From Pseudonocardia humida (GTDB lineage: Bacteria > Actinomycetota > Actinomycetes > Mycobacteriales > Pseudonocardiaceae), in the NCBI RefSeq assembly GCF_023898865.1, contig NZ_JAGSOV010000056.1, forward strand, positions 1 through 51,189: DNA of 51,189 bases, written 5' to 3'. The position numbers and the translations under genes were made by a program. Positions 33,144 through 41,632 of this stretch are shown here, in pieces; within the stretch, counting starts at the first letter, position 1; every line of letters starts with the position of its first letter. The notes under the pieces were generated by a model. The model was not told the DNA's origin and made no database searches. It was given only the letters and a program-made list of their open reading frames with translations.

Positions 33144-36100
33144 TCAGTCGGAGCGGGTGAACCGCAGGGTCAGCACCTGGAACGGGCGCAGCGCGAGCGC
33201 CACCCCGCCGCCGTCGAGGACCGGGTCGTCGGCGCCGGGCAGCGGTCGTTCCAGCAGGTCGGTGACCTCGACCGCGGCGGCGGGGAAGCCCAGCTCGAGG
33301 CGGGCCCGCGCGCGGGCGCCCAGCGCCTCGTACAGCCGGACCACCACGTCGCCCGAGCCGTCGTCGGCCAGCTTGACCGCCGAGACGACCACGCCCGCGT
33401 GGTCGACGCCCACCAGCGGCTCGACGGTGGCGCCGCCGGGGACCCGCCGCTGCGGCAGGTTGATGCGGGTGCCCTCGCGGGTGGCGTCGAGCAGGTCGGC
33501 CGCCGGGACCAGGGCGTAGCGCATCCGGTGCGCGCCCTGGTCGGTCTCCGGGTCGGGGTAGCGCGGCGCGCGCAGCAGCGAGAGCCGCACGGTCGTGGTC
33601 GTGCCGCCGTCGGGGCGCACGGTGCGCGTGACGTCGTGGCCGTAGGTCGAGTCGTTGACCAGCGCGACGCCGAAGCCGGGCTCGCCGACGTGCAGGAACC
33701 GGTGCGCGCAGATCTCGAAGCGGGCGAACTCCCAGGACGTGTTCACGTCGGTCGGCCGGTGCAGGTACCCGAACTGGGTCTCGGCCGTGGAGCGCTCGGC
33801 GCGCACGTCGAGCGGGAACGCGGCCTTGAGGAAGGTCTCGGTCTCGTGCCAGTCGACCTCGACGTCGAGGTCGACGCGACGCGCACCGGGTGCGAGGGCG
33901 ATCGTCTGGGTGGCGCTCGACGCGCCGAACGTGCGCCTGACCTGCACGCCGACCGCGCCCCCCGGCTCGTCGACCCGCGCCATCGCGTCCAGGTCGGTGA
34001 GGTCGGTGGTGGTGCGGCGGTAGGTGTGGTCGACGTCCCAGGCGTCCCAGTGCGCGGGCAGGTCGGGGTGGATCTGCAGCAGGTTCGCCGCCGCGCCGGG
34101 CGCGACGACCTCCCGGTCGGTGCCCAGGTCGAGCACCGAGACCAGCAGCCCGCGCGCGTCGACGGTGGCCCGGACCAACCCGTTGTCCAGCACGAAACCG
34201 CCGTCGCGGGACGTGCAGGACACCGCTTCCCCGGTGGTCCGGGCCGGCTGGGCGCCGCGGGCCGGGACGCCGTCGCGGGCGTGCGGCGCGGCGTTGAACA
34301 CGACCTCGCCGCCGCCGTCGGGGTCGCCGGCCAGCGCGCGCTGGGCGGCTCCGACGATCTCCTCCAGCTCGGCGAACAGCCGCCGGTAGGTGGTCCGGCT
34401 CTCGCGGTGCACCCAGGCGATCGACGAGCCGGGCAGGATGTCGTGGAACTGGTGCAGCAGCACCGTCTTCCAGATCCGGTCCAGCTCCTCGTGCGGGTAC
34501 GGGTGCCCGGTGCGCACCGCCGCGGTGGCCGACCACAGCTCGGCCTCGTGCAGCAGGTGCTCGGCGCGCCGGTTGCCCTGCTTGTTCTCGGCCTGGCTGG
34601 TGTAGGTGCCGCGGTGCAGCTCCAGGTAGAGCTCGCCGACCCAGACCGGGGCGTCGGGGTAGTCCTCGTGGGCCTGCTCGAAGAACCGCGCGGGCGGCTC
34701 GACGCGTACCCTGGCCGAGCCCTCCAGGTCGCGCAGGCGTGCGGCGCGCCCGAGCATCTCCCGGGTGGGGCCGCCGCCGCCGTCGCCGTGCCCGAACGGC
34801 ACCAGCGACCGGTTGGCCGCGCCCTTGTCGGAGAAGTTGCGCACCAGGTGGGCAATCTCGCGGCCGGTCAGGTCGGCGTTGTAGGTGTCCACCGGCGGGA
34901 AGTGGGTGAACACCCGCGACCCGTCCAGGCCCTCCCACCAGAACGTGTGGTGCGGGAACCGGTTGAACTGGCTCCAGGAGATCTTCTGGGTGAGGAACCA
35001 GCGCGACCGCGACAGGTGCACCAGCTGCGGGAACGCCGCGGTGTATCCGAATGAGTCGGGCAGCCAGATCTCGGAGGTCTCGATGCCGAACCGGTCGAGG
35101 AAGAAGCGCTTGCCGTGCACCAGCTGGCGGGCCAGCGCCTCGCCGCCGGGCATGTTGGTGTCCGACTCGACCCACATCCCGCCGACCGGCACCAGCTGGC
35201 CGGTGGCCACCTTCTCCCGCATCCGCGCCCAGACGTCGGGGCGGTGCTCCTCCATCCACGCCCACTGCTGGGCCGAGGACATCGCGAAGACGAACTCCGG
35301 GTCGTCGTCCATGAGCGCGGTGACGTTGGAGACGGTGCGGGCGACCTTGCGCACGGTCTCGCGCAGCGGCCACAGCCACGCCGAGTCGATGTGCGCGTGG
35401 CCGACCGCGCTGACCAGGTGCGCGCTGGCGTTCGCCGGAGCGGCCAGGGCCGGGGCGAGCACCGCGCGGGCCGCGGCCGCCGAGCCGGGGACGTCCTGCA
35501 GGTCGAGGGCGCCGTCCAGGGCGCGCTCCAGCGCGCGCAGGATGTTCCAGCGCCGCGGCTCGTCGGGGCTGAGCTCGTGCATGAGCCCGGCGAGCACCTC
35601 GACGTCGCGCACCAGCTCCCAGACCTGCTCGTCGAACACCGCCAGCTCGATCCGGCGCACCCGGTAGAGCGGCTGGTCGCCCGCGGTCTCGACGTCGCCG
35701 AGGTAGCTGGCGACGCCCTCGTGCAGCTCGGGGTTGGCCGCGGCCTCGACGTAGAGGTCGACCCGCTCGTCGCCCTCGGCCTTGTCGGCGACGCGCACCC
35801 AGGTGTTGCGCGGGTTGAGCCCCTTGACCGCGGTGCCGTCCGGGCGGTGCACCAGGCCCTCCGCGGAGAAGCCGTCGCGCTCGGCGGGGAAACCGAGGTC
35901 GACCACGGCCTCCACCGCGCGGCCCGCCCAGCCGGTCGGGACGGTGCCGGTGAGGTGGAACCAGCTGGTGCCCCACGCCGGGCCCCACGCCTCGCCCGCT
36001 TCGACCGGCCGGTACGTCGCGCCGATCGCCTCGACGGCGGCGACCGGCTCACCGGGTGCATGCCACACCTCGACCCGCAGCGGGGCGCGCTCGCCGTGCA

Positions 36101-36170
36101 CCGCCGGCAGCAGGCGTTCCCGCAGGATGCGCGCGATCCGCTGCTCGACCAGAACCCGATCGTCGTGCAT
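33144..36170 (-). CDS. GH38 alpha-mannosidase
   Basis: This 1008-residue glycoside hydrolase removes alpha-linked mannose by a zinc-assisted retaining mechanism. Zinc ligands appear in GHAHIDSAWLW (His260, Asp262), the nucleophile as Asp372 in WLPDSFGY, and a third zinc site in LLHQFHDILPG. The C-terminal beta-sandwich regions are complete. No signal peptide is seen, so it probably acts in the cytoplasm on imported oligosaccharides. It leads the operon with the binding protein and permeases and faces a GntR/LacI regulator. A sigma-70-like promoter lies 62 bases upstream. Confidence 0.93.
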   Translation of the reverse strand: MHDDRVLVEQRIARILRERLLPAVHGERAPLRVEVWHAPGEPVAAVEAIGATYRPVEAGEAWGPAWGTSWFHLTGTVPTGWAGRAVEAVVDLGFPAERDGFSAEGLVHRPDGTAVKGLNPRNTWVRVADKAEGDERVDLYVEAAANPELHEGVASYLGDVETAGDQPLYRVRRIELAVFDEQVWELVRDVEVLAGLMHELSPDEPRRWNILRALERALDGALDLQDVPGSAAAARAVLAPALAAPANASAHLVSAVGHAHIDSAWLWPLRETVRKVARTVSNVTALMDDDPEFVFAMSSAQQWAWMEEHRPDVWARMREKVATGQLVPVGGMWVESDTNMPGGEALARQLVHGKRFFLDRFGIETSEIWLPDSFGYTAAFPQLVHLSRSRWFLTQKISWSQFNRFPHHTFWWEGLDGSRVFTHFPPVDTYNADLTGREIAHLVRNFSDKGAANRSLVPFGHGDGGGGPTREMLGRAARLRDLEGSARVRVEPPARFFEQAHEDYPDAPVWVGELYLELHRGTYTSQAENKQGNRRAEHLLHEAELWSATAAVRTGHPYPHEELDRIWKTVLLHQFHDILPGSSIAWVHRESRTTYRRLFAELEEIVGAAQRALAGDPDGGGEVVFNAAPHARDGVPARGAQPARTTGEAVSCTSRDGGFVLDNGLVRATVDARGLLVSVLDLGTDREVVAPGAAANLLQIHPDLPAHWDAWDVDHTYRRTTTDLTDLDAMARVDEPGGAVGVQVRRTFGASSATQTIALAPGARRVDLDVEVDWHETETFLKAAFPLDVRAERSTAETQFGYLHRPTDVNTSWEFARFEICAHRFLHVGEPGFGVALVNDSTYGHDVTRTVRPDGGTTTTVRLSLLRAPRYPDPETDQGAHRMRYALVPAADLLDATREGTRINLPQRRVPGGATVEPLVGVDHAGVVVSAVKLADDGSGDVVVRLYEALGARARARLELGFPAAAVEVTDLLERPLPGADDPVLDGGGVALALRPFQVLTLRFTRSD

Positions 36171-36231
36171 GGCCCTCCCCGTCGAGACCCGCGACCCGAG
36201 GAGTTAAACCCTTCGCGTCGATGTGCGGCCG

Positions 36232-36260
36232 ACGGTAGGATTCGCCCTTTAATGCGTCAA
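36232..36260 (-). promoter_or_regulatory. Promoter of the mannosidase-transport operon
   Basis: On the minus strand TTGACG (36255-36260) and TACCGT (36232-36237) are separated by exactly 17 bp, a very good vegetative promoter for an actinobacterium. The spacer carries ATTAAAGGGCG. A related GAAGGGTTTAA lies downstream (about 36204-36217), so these A/T-rich elements are candidate operators for the divergent regulator. Confidence 0.65.
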
Positions 36261-36316
36261 GTCCTGCGGCAAGATCCCGGACGTATGCTCTGCTCGCGCC
36301 GACAGGAGAGGACCAG

Positions 36317-37462
36317 GTGACTGCTCCAGACGGGCGCCTGCCGCTCGCGCCGCCCCCCGGTGTCGCCCTTTTCGCCTGGGTCAAGGGCGAGCTGCTGGCC
36401 TCGATCGCCCGCGGCGAGTTCTCGCCGGACCAGCCCTTCATCACCCAGCGCGAGATCGTCGAGCGGTTCGGCGTCTCCACCACCACCGCCATCCGCGCGC
36501 TCAACGAGCTCGTCGCCGACGGCGTCGTGGTGCGGCGCCGGGGGAGGGGCACGTTCGTGGCCGAGCGCCCGGCGACCTCGCCCCCGTCGCGCCGCCGCGA
36601 GATCACCTACATCGGGCCCGACTCGTCCAGCGCGCACGAGGCGGGCCTGCTGTCCGGGCTGGCCGCGGAGACCGCGGCACTGGGCTACGCGCTGGCCATC
36701 GAGCACACCCGCGGCATCGCCCACGAGGAGGAGGTGCTGCGGCGCAGCGCCGAGGGCACCAGCCGCGGCGTCGTGCTGTTCCCGCGCGACCGGTCCACCG
36801 CCGCCGGGGCCGTCGAGGAGCTGCGCCGGACCGGCGTCGCGGTCGTGGTCGTCGACCGGTACTTCCCCGGCCTGCCCACCGACGCCGTGCTCTTCGACGA
36901 CTTCGCCGTCGGCTACGACATCACCGCGGCCATGCTCGACCGCGGCCACCACAGCGTCGCCCTGCTGTGGAGCGAGGCCGACGTGACCAGCGTGCGCGAC
37001 CGCCTCTCCGGCCACTACCGCGCGCTGCGCGAGCGCGGCCTGCCCGAGCTGCCGGAGCGCTCCGCGCTGCGCGAGTACGTCGGGCTCGAGGCCGCCGTGC
37101 GCCGCCACCGGCTGCGCTCGCTGCTCGACGCCCCCGACCCGCCCACCGCGCTGATCTGCGGCAACGGCCCCACCCTGACCCAGACCGCCGCCGACCTGCT
37201 GGCGATGGCCAGCGGGTTCCCCGGCCCGATCGAGCTGGCCAGCATGGACCAGTCGCTGCCCGAGGACGTCTCGCCGCTGGCGGTGGCCTCGGCCCGGCTG
37301 CCCACCCGGGAGATGGGCCGGGCCGCCGCCCGGCTGGCCCACGAGCGGATCGAGGGGGAGGGCGGTCCGCTGCGCCACGTCGTGCTGCGGGCGACGGTGC
37401 AGGTCGCCGACCGCGGCCAGAACACGCTCGCGGTGTTCGGGGCGCCGTCGCCTGCGTCCTGA
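36317..37462 (+). CDS. GntR-LacI hybrid transcriptional regulator
   Basis: This 381-residue protein has an N-terminal GntR winged helix (residues about 16-83: FITQREIVERFGVSTTTAIR, then VVRRRGRGTFVAER) joined to a LacI/periplasmic-binding-protein-like sensor (ITYIGPDSSSAHEAGLLSGL onward). This is the AraR-type architecture, a sugar-responsive repressor. The GTG at 36317 has GGAGAGG 6 bases upstream. It is divergent from the alpha-mannosidase operon with promoter and A/T-rich repeats between them, so it should repress that operon until a mannoside is bound. The effector is inferred. Confidence 0.9.
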   Translation: MTAPDGRLPLAPPPGVALFAWVKGELLASIARGEFSPDQPFITQREIVERFGVSTTTAIRALNELVADGVVVRRRGRGTFVAERPATSPPSRRREITYIGPDSSSAHEAGLLSGLAAETAALGYALAIEHTRGIAHEEEVLRRSAEGTSRGVVLFPRDRSTAAGAVEELRRTGVAVVVVDRYFPGLPTDAVLFDDFAVGYDITAAMLDRGHHSVALLWSEADVTSVRDRLSGHYRALRERGLPELPERSALREYVGLEAAVRRHRLRSLLDAPDPPTALICGNGPTLTQTAADLLAMASGFPGPIELASMDQSLPEDVSPLAVASARLPTREMGRAAARLAHERIEGEGGPLRHVVLRATVQVADRGQNTLAVFGAPSPAS

Positions 37463-37484
37463 CGACCCCACCGACGACCGGGGG

Positions 37485-37694
37485 TCACCGGAAGTCGGCG
37501 GCGTGGTCGCGGGCCCACCGCGCGTACGGGAGGGCGGGGCGGCCGGGGATCCGCGCCACGTCGGCGCTCATCGGCTCCGGCGACTCGGCCATCGCCAGCT
37601 GGCCCCGCACGATCTGGGTGGCCAGCTGGGCCGGCACCCGCCCGCCGACCGTCCCCGTCGCCCCGGTGACCACGACTGTCCGCACATCCGCCAT
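37485..37694 (-). pseudogene. NmrA/SDR-like NAD(P)-binding protein gene with large internal deletion
   Basis: The 69-residue frame begins as a Rossmann protein (VRTVVVTGATGTVGGRVP). It then jumps straight to what looks like the C-terminal end of the same family (ATQIVRGQLAMAESPEP, then YARWARDHAADFR). About 200 middle residues are missing compared with normal NmrA-like proteins (about 280 residues). The join keeps the frame, so a small product could still be made, but it lacks the fold core. It converges on the regulator gene with a 22-bp gap. Confidence 0.7.
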
Positions 37695-37832
37695 GCCGAT
37701 CTCCATCCCGTCGCGACCGACGCCAGGAGCTGAGGTCCGGTCGAGGTCAACGCCGGCTTTCGGCCGCCGCCGCTGCACCGTCCGGCCGCCGTCGCCGTCG
37801 TGCTCGGGGCCCGCGCCGGACGGGCTGCCAGC

Positions 37833-38564
37833 ATGATCGCCATGCCGTCCCGCACCGCCGTCATGACCAGGATGAACCGGCTGTTCACGGCCGCGTCGCT
37901 GGCCGTCGTGCTGGTGTCGGTGGAGCGGTTCTCGTTCACCACCGAGGTGTTCCTGGAGCCGGCGCGCTTCCTGCGGCTGCACGAGCTGGTGCAGATGACC
38001 GTGATCATCCCGATCACCGCCGCGGTGCTCGCCCTGATGCTCCACGAGGTCTCGCGCCGGTTCCGAGCGCTGTCGCTGGGACCGTTCCTGCTGTTCGTGG
38101 TCGGCGCCTACTTCTACGCGACCGGCAACGGCGTGCACGAGCTCGGCTCGTTCACCCTGCAGACCCACTGCGACTTCGACGAGCCCACCGGCGACCTGTG
38201 CGCGGGCCTGTTCATCAACGACTTCTACACCGGCAACACCATGTTCTTCGCCGGAGCGCTGCTGATGAACCTCGCCGTCCTGGTGGTGGAGCGCCGCAAC
38301 CCGGCGGAGCCGATGGGGCGCGGGGCGCTGGCCGTCCTGGTGGTGAACGCGCTGGTCTTCGCGCTGGCCGTGCTGGCGTACGCGGCGTTCGACCGGGTGG
38401 TCGTCGGGCTCGTGTTCGCCGTGGTGATGGCGGTGGTGGCGCTGGGGTTCCTGGTCCCGGTGCGGGGCCGGTACCGGCGGTTCCCCTTCACCACCTACAC
38501 CGCGCTGACCTACGTCGTCGGCACGATCGCCTCCCTGCTCGTCCGACTGCTCTCAGTCGTCTGA
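37833..38564 (+). CDS. Unknown integral membrane protein
   Basis: This 243-residue protein has about six hydrophobic helices. A conserved-looking acidic and Cys-containing loop lies between helices 3 and 4 (YATGNGVHELGS, then HCDFDEPTGDLC, then NDFYTGN). The two Cys residues (113 and 123) may form a disulfide on the outer face. I know no family name. The start is uncertain, with ATG at 37833, 37842, 37863 and 37872; none has a clear ribosome site. It stands between the NmrA-like remnant and a repeat-rich region. Confidence 0.65.
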   Translation: MIAMPSRTAVMTRMNRLFTAASLAVVLVSVERFSFTTEVFLEPARFLRLHELVQMTVIIPITAAVLALMLHEVSRRFRALSLGPFLLFVVGAYFYATGNGVHELGSFTLQTHCDFDEPTGDLCAGLFINDFYTGNTMFFAGALLMNLAVLVVERRNPAEPMGRGALAVLVVNALVFALAVLAYAAFDRVVVGLVFAVVMAVVALGFLVPVRGRYRRFPFTTYTALTYVVGTIASLLVRLLSVV

Positions 38565-38603
38565 CCGCGCAGCCCTGCGACGGCGTAGCAGATCCGGCTG
38601 GGA

Positions 38604-38779
38604 CCTCGCAGCCCGCCGGCGGTCTGCGACGACCCACCCTGCGCTGCGTGACCCACCCTGCGCTGCGAGCTCGCGGCCCGGCTTCGGGCGCGTCCTCGCA
38701 GACCCACGTGTGCTGCGCAGCCTTGGGTGGGTCGTCGCAGCGCGCCTGCGGTCTGCGACGACCCACCCTGCGCTGCGAG
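38604..38779. repeat. Left repeat cluster beside the DUF559 gene
   Basis: A 28-base unit beginning GGTCTGCGACGACCCACC occurs identically at 38621-38648 and 38750-38777. The 70-base segment 38693-38762 is an inverted copy (about 83% identical) of the segment at 39912-39981 on the other side of the nuclease gene. No gene is seen in 38565-38783. Confidence 0.8.
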
Positions 38780-38783
38780 GTGG

Positions 38784-39707
38784 TCACCTCGGCGTCCGGG
38801 CTCCGGACGTCGGGATGCCGAGGGCTCGGCGCAGGCGGTCGGCGGTCGAGGTGAAGTCGTCGAGGTCCGACCAGATCCAGCGCACGACCCGCAGGCCGGC
38901 GTCGCGCAGCGCGTCCTCGCGGCGCTTCTCGGCGAACACGACGTCCCCCGCCTCGACGTGCGGGTGCAGCTCGCGGCTGTACTTGATCCGACCGTCGAAC
39001 TCGCCCACCGCACCCCGCTCCGGCCAGCCGAAGTCGGCACGACCGAGCCAGGTGCCCGCCTGCGTGCGGACGTCCCACTGCAGGACGGGCACCGGCAGCC
39101 CGGCAGCGGCGATCGCAGTCCGGCTGCGGGATTCGCCGACGCTCTCGCTGCGACCGTCGGCGAAGTGCAGGGCCCTGCGCGCGGCGGGGCTCCCGGGCCG
39201 GTGCGCCGCGCTCGCGAGCGCGGCGGCGAGGTCGTCGGCGTGCACCAGACCGCTGTGCAAGGCGCGGTCGGCCAGGACGACGGCCTGCTCGAACGGCACC
39301 GAGCGGGCGATGTCGACGACCGTGCGCGCGGGTGAGGTGACGGCGATCCCGTCGACGACGGCGACCTCGTGCGGTTCGAGTGGTGCGGCGTGCAGGTGGA
39401 CGGCCCGCCCCCGCCGCGCACCCGACCGCCTGGGCCGCGTGCCGTGCACCCGGTCCAGCGCGATGCCCCACGTCGGCACGTTCCACATCACCGCGGCCGA
39501 GACGTGGCTGATCACCGTCTCCGCGGCCAGGTCGGGTACCGCGGCCCGCACCGTCAGCCGATGTCGCTGCTCGGGTGCTCTGGGCAGGGCGTCGCCCACG
39601 TAGGCCCCGGGTCGTACCTTGACCAGCTCTCCGGACCGCAGCCGTTGCCGGATCTCGTCGGGCTCGTACCCGGCCGCGATCAGTTCTCCGCGTCGCACGA
39701 TCAGCAT
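38784..39707 (-). CDS. DUF559/AbiEi-like protein with nuclease fold
   Basis: This 307-residue protein combines an N-terminal AbiEi-type winged region (LIAAGYEPDEIRQRLRSGEL, LVKVRPGAYVG) with a C-terminal DUF559/Vsr-like PD-(D/E)xK domain: Asp225 in GRADFGWP, GEFDGRIKY (235-243), then DALRDAGLRVVRW. Similar proteins abound in actinobacteria as antitoxin-domain or endonuclease-like proteins of unproven role. ATG 39707 is my chosen start. The gene is bracketed on both sides by the same repeat in opposite orientations, and a broken relative lies at 49730. A stand-alone toxin or defence gene is possible but no partner toxin adjoins it. Confidence 0.8.
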   Translation of the reverse strand: MLIVRRGELIAAGYEPDEIRQRLRSGELVKVRPGAYVGDALPRAPEQRHRLTVRAAVPDLAAETVISHVSAAVMWNVPTWGIALDRVHGTRPRRSGARRGRAVHLHAAPLEPHEVAVVDGIAVTSPARTVVDIARSVPFEQAVVLADRALHSGLVHADDLAAALASAAHRPGSPAARRALHFADGRSESVGESRSRTAIAAAGLPVPVLQWDVRTQAGTWLGRADFGWPERGAVGEFDGRIKYSRELHPHVEAGDVVFAEKRREDALRDAGLRVVRWIWSDLDDFTSTADRLRRALGIPTSGARTPR

Positions 39708-39783
39708 CCGGTCAGCTTTCCGACGTCGGCACGACCCCGTGGCCGCTTCCGCCAACTCGCCCGTCGTCGCAGCCCCTGATGGG

Positions 39784-39981
39784 GCCTCGCAGCGCGCCGG
39801 CGGGCTGCGCCAACCCAGCCAACGCTGCGCAGCACGCCTGGGTCTGCGACGACGGGCCCGAGACCGGGAGGGGACGGCGCAGCGCTGGGTGGGTCTCGCA
39901 GCGCGGGCTCGGTCGTCGCGGCGCGCCGGCGGGCTGCGCCGACCCCACCGAGGCTGCGCGGCACGCCTGGGTCTGCGAGGA
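39784..39981. repeat. Right repeat cluster beside the DUF559 gene
   Basis: Two 70-base copies in the same orientation lie at 39784-39853 and 39912-39981, about 87% identical to each other. They share CGCGCCGGCGGGCTGCGCC and GCACGCCTGGGTCTGCGA. Both are inverted relative to 38693-38762. The rest of the 397-bp gap 39708-40104 shows no gene. Confidence 0.8.
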
Positions 39982-40104
39982 GGGCGCGGCGCCGCGGAAG
40001 CCCGCGGCCACCGGTTCGCCGCGGGGTGTTGCGAAGTGGTGGGGTCGAGCGAGTGATCCTCCGACCGCACCGCTCGGCCGGGCGGCCCGTCCGCAGGAGG
40101 ACCC

Positions 40105-40659
40105 ATGCGCTCGACCCTGTCCAGGGTGTTCGTCCCGGTGGCGCTGGCCGCGCTGCTGCTCGCGGGCTGCAGCTCGACCGTCACCGGATCGGCGGCCCCC
40201 GAGGGCGGTGGCCCGTCGGTCCCCGGCGATCTCGCCGAGGCCCAGCAGCAGGCCGAGGACATCATCGAGGGCGGTGCGCCGCAGGAGAGCCTGGACGTCT
40301 GCGCGCTGCTGCCCGCCGCGGAGGTCGAGGCGCTCCTCGGTCCGGGCGTCACCGGCGTCCCGAACGACGGCATCAACGGCAACGTCTGCGCGTGGGAGAA
40401 CCCGGACACCTACAACTCGGTCACGCTGGAGATCGGCCGGCCCGGTACCGCGGCGGGCGGGCAGCTGCCGCCGTGGGATGCGACCGTGGGCGAGGAGCGC
40501 TCGCTGGGGGACGGCATGCGCGAGGGCCCCGGTGGGGGAGTCCAGTTCGTGGCCGGCGACCGCGACTGCTTCCTCCAGGTCGTCACCGAGGACCTGGGCG
40601 GCAGCGAGGACGAGGCCACGGCGATCGAGCTGGCCCAGCAGGTCCGCGGCACGCTCTGA
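40105..40659 (+). CDS. DUF3558-type lipoprotein
   Basis: This 184-residue exported lipoprotein has a lipobox LLLAGCSS near residue 22. The mature part has the DUF3558 pattern: SLDVCALLPAAEVEALLG, a GNVCAWEN segment, and a final paired Cys (DRDCFLQV). The family is abundant in mycobacteria and Pseudonocardiales and has no known function. ATG 40105 is preceded by AGGAGG. The next gene starts 30 bases downstream but is probably unrelated. Confidence 0.8.
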   Translation: MRSTLSRVFVPVALAALLLAGCSSTVTGSAAPEGGGPSVPGDLAEAQQQAEDIIEGGAPQESLDVCALLPAAEVEALLGPGVTGVPNDGINGNVCAWENPDTYNSVTLEIGRPGTAAGGQLPPWDATVGEERSLGDGMREGPGGGVQFVAGDRDCFLQVVTEDLGGSEDEATAIELAQQVRGTL

Positions 40660-40689
40660 GATCGCGGCGGGCCGGGGCACGATGGGGCC

Positions 40690-41550
40690 GTGAAGGTTCG
40701 CATCGGCATCGGTCTGGGCCAGTCGTCCGACGAGGGCGCGGAGGCGGCGCTGGCCGCCGTCGACCGCCACGGGTTCGACTCGCTGTGGGTCTCCGAGGTG
40801 CTCACCTCGCCCGCCCCCGACCCGCTGCTCACGCTGGCGTCCCTGGCCGGCCGGTACCCGAGGCGACGGCTGGGGGCGACGCTGGTGCTGCCGGGGCGCA
40901 ACCCCGTGCGGCTGGCCAAGTCGCTGGCGACCCTCGACCACATGGTCGGCGGTCGGCTGCTGCTCACGTTCGTGCCCGGCCTCGCGCACGGCGTCGAGCG
41001 CGACGCGATCGGCGTCCCGGTCGCCGAGCGCGGGCGGGCGATGGACGAGGCGCTGCCCGCGCTGCGGCGGTGGTGGGCCGGCGAGGAGGTCGACGGCGTC
41101 CGGGTCGAGCCGCGCCCGGTGCAGCAGCCGTTGGAGCCGTGGCTGGCCGGGATCGCGCCGGCGTCGCTGCGTCGCTGCGGGCGCCTGGGCGACGGCTGGC
41201 TGGGTGCGTTCTGCACGGTCGACGAGGCCGTCGAGGCCAAGCGGCTGATCGACGAGGCGGCCGCCGCGGCCGGCCGGGAGGTCGACCCCGAGCACTTCGG
41301 GATGAGCATCGGCTACGCCCACGCCGAACCCGACGACGCGCGCCTCGCGGCGACCGCGGCTCGCGCGAAGGCGCGCGGGGTCGACCCGCGCGAGCTGCTG
41401 CCGGTCGGGCTCGACGCGGTGCGCGGGCGGGTCGAGGCGTTCGTCGAGCGGGGCATCTCCAAGTTCGTGCTGCGCCCGGTCGACGCCCGCGGCACCTGGG
41501 ACGACGAGCTGGCCGCGTTGGCCGCGGCGGTGGGCGACCTGCAGACCTGA
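40690..41550 (+). CDS. LLM-class flavin/F420-dependent oxidoreductase
   Basis: This 286-residue luciferase-like monooxygenase-fold protein begins VRIGIGLGQSSDEGAEAALA and contains FDSLWVSEVLT and SLATLDHMVGGRLLLTFVPG, the usual landmarks of the family. It ends with ISKFVLRPVDA, as in F420-dependent members. Cofactor (FMN or F420) cannot be decided by eye, though F420 is usual in actinobacteria. The start is GTG 40690. It precedes the acyl-CoA dehydrogenase pair by 82 bp and could share a pathway with it. Confidence 0.87.
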   Translation: MKVRIGIGLGQSSDEGAEAALAAVDRHGFDSLWVSEVLTSPAPDPLLTLASLAGRYPRRRLGATLVLPGRNPVRLAKSLATLDHMVGGRLLLTFVPGLAHGVERDAIGVPVAERGRAMDEALPALRRWWAGEEVDGVRVEPRPVQQPLEPWLAGIAPASLRRCGRLGDGWLGAFCTVDEAVEAKRLIDEAAAAAGREVDPEHFGMSIGYAHAEPDDARLAATAARAKARGVDPRELLPVGLDAVRGRVEAFVERGISKFVLRPVDARGTWDDELAALAAAVGDLQT

Positions 41551-41632
41551 CGCCGACCCCTCGCCTACCGGACGATCGATCAGTAGATTCGGAGCCCGGG
41601 TTGCCGCTCGACATCGTGGGAGGACGTCGCGC

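Noticed and set aside
38784..39707. Type IV toxin-antitoxin pair
   Set aside because: Only the AbiEi-like gene is present; there is no adjacent AbiEii-type nucleotidyltransferase.
38604..39981. CRISPR-like spaced repeats
   Set aside because: The repeats vary in length, orientation and spacing and have no unique spacers or cas genes.
41551..41632. KstR-like operator before the acyl-CoA dehydrogenase pair
   Set aside because: Only a GATCGATC palindrome is visible, which does not match the KstR consensus.
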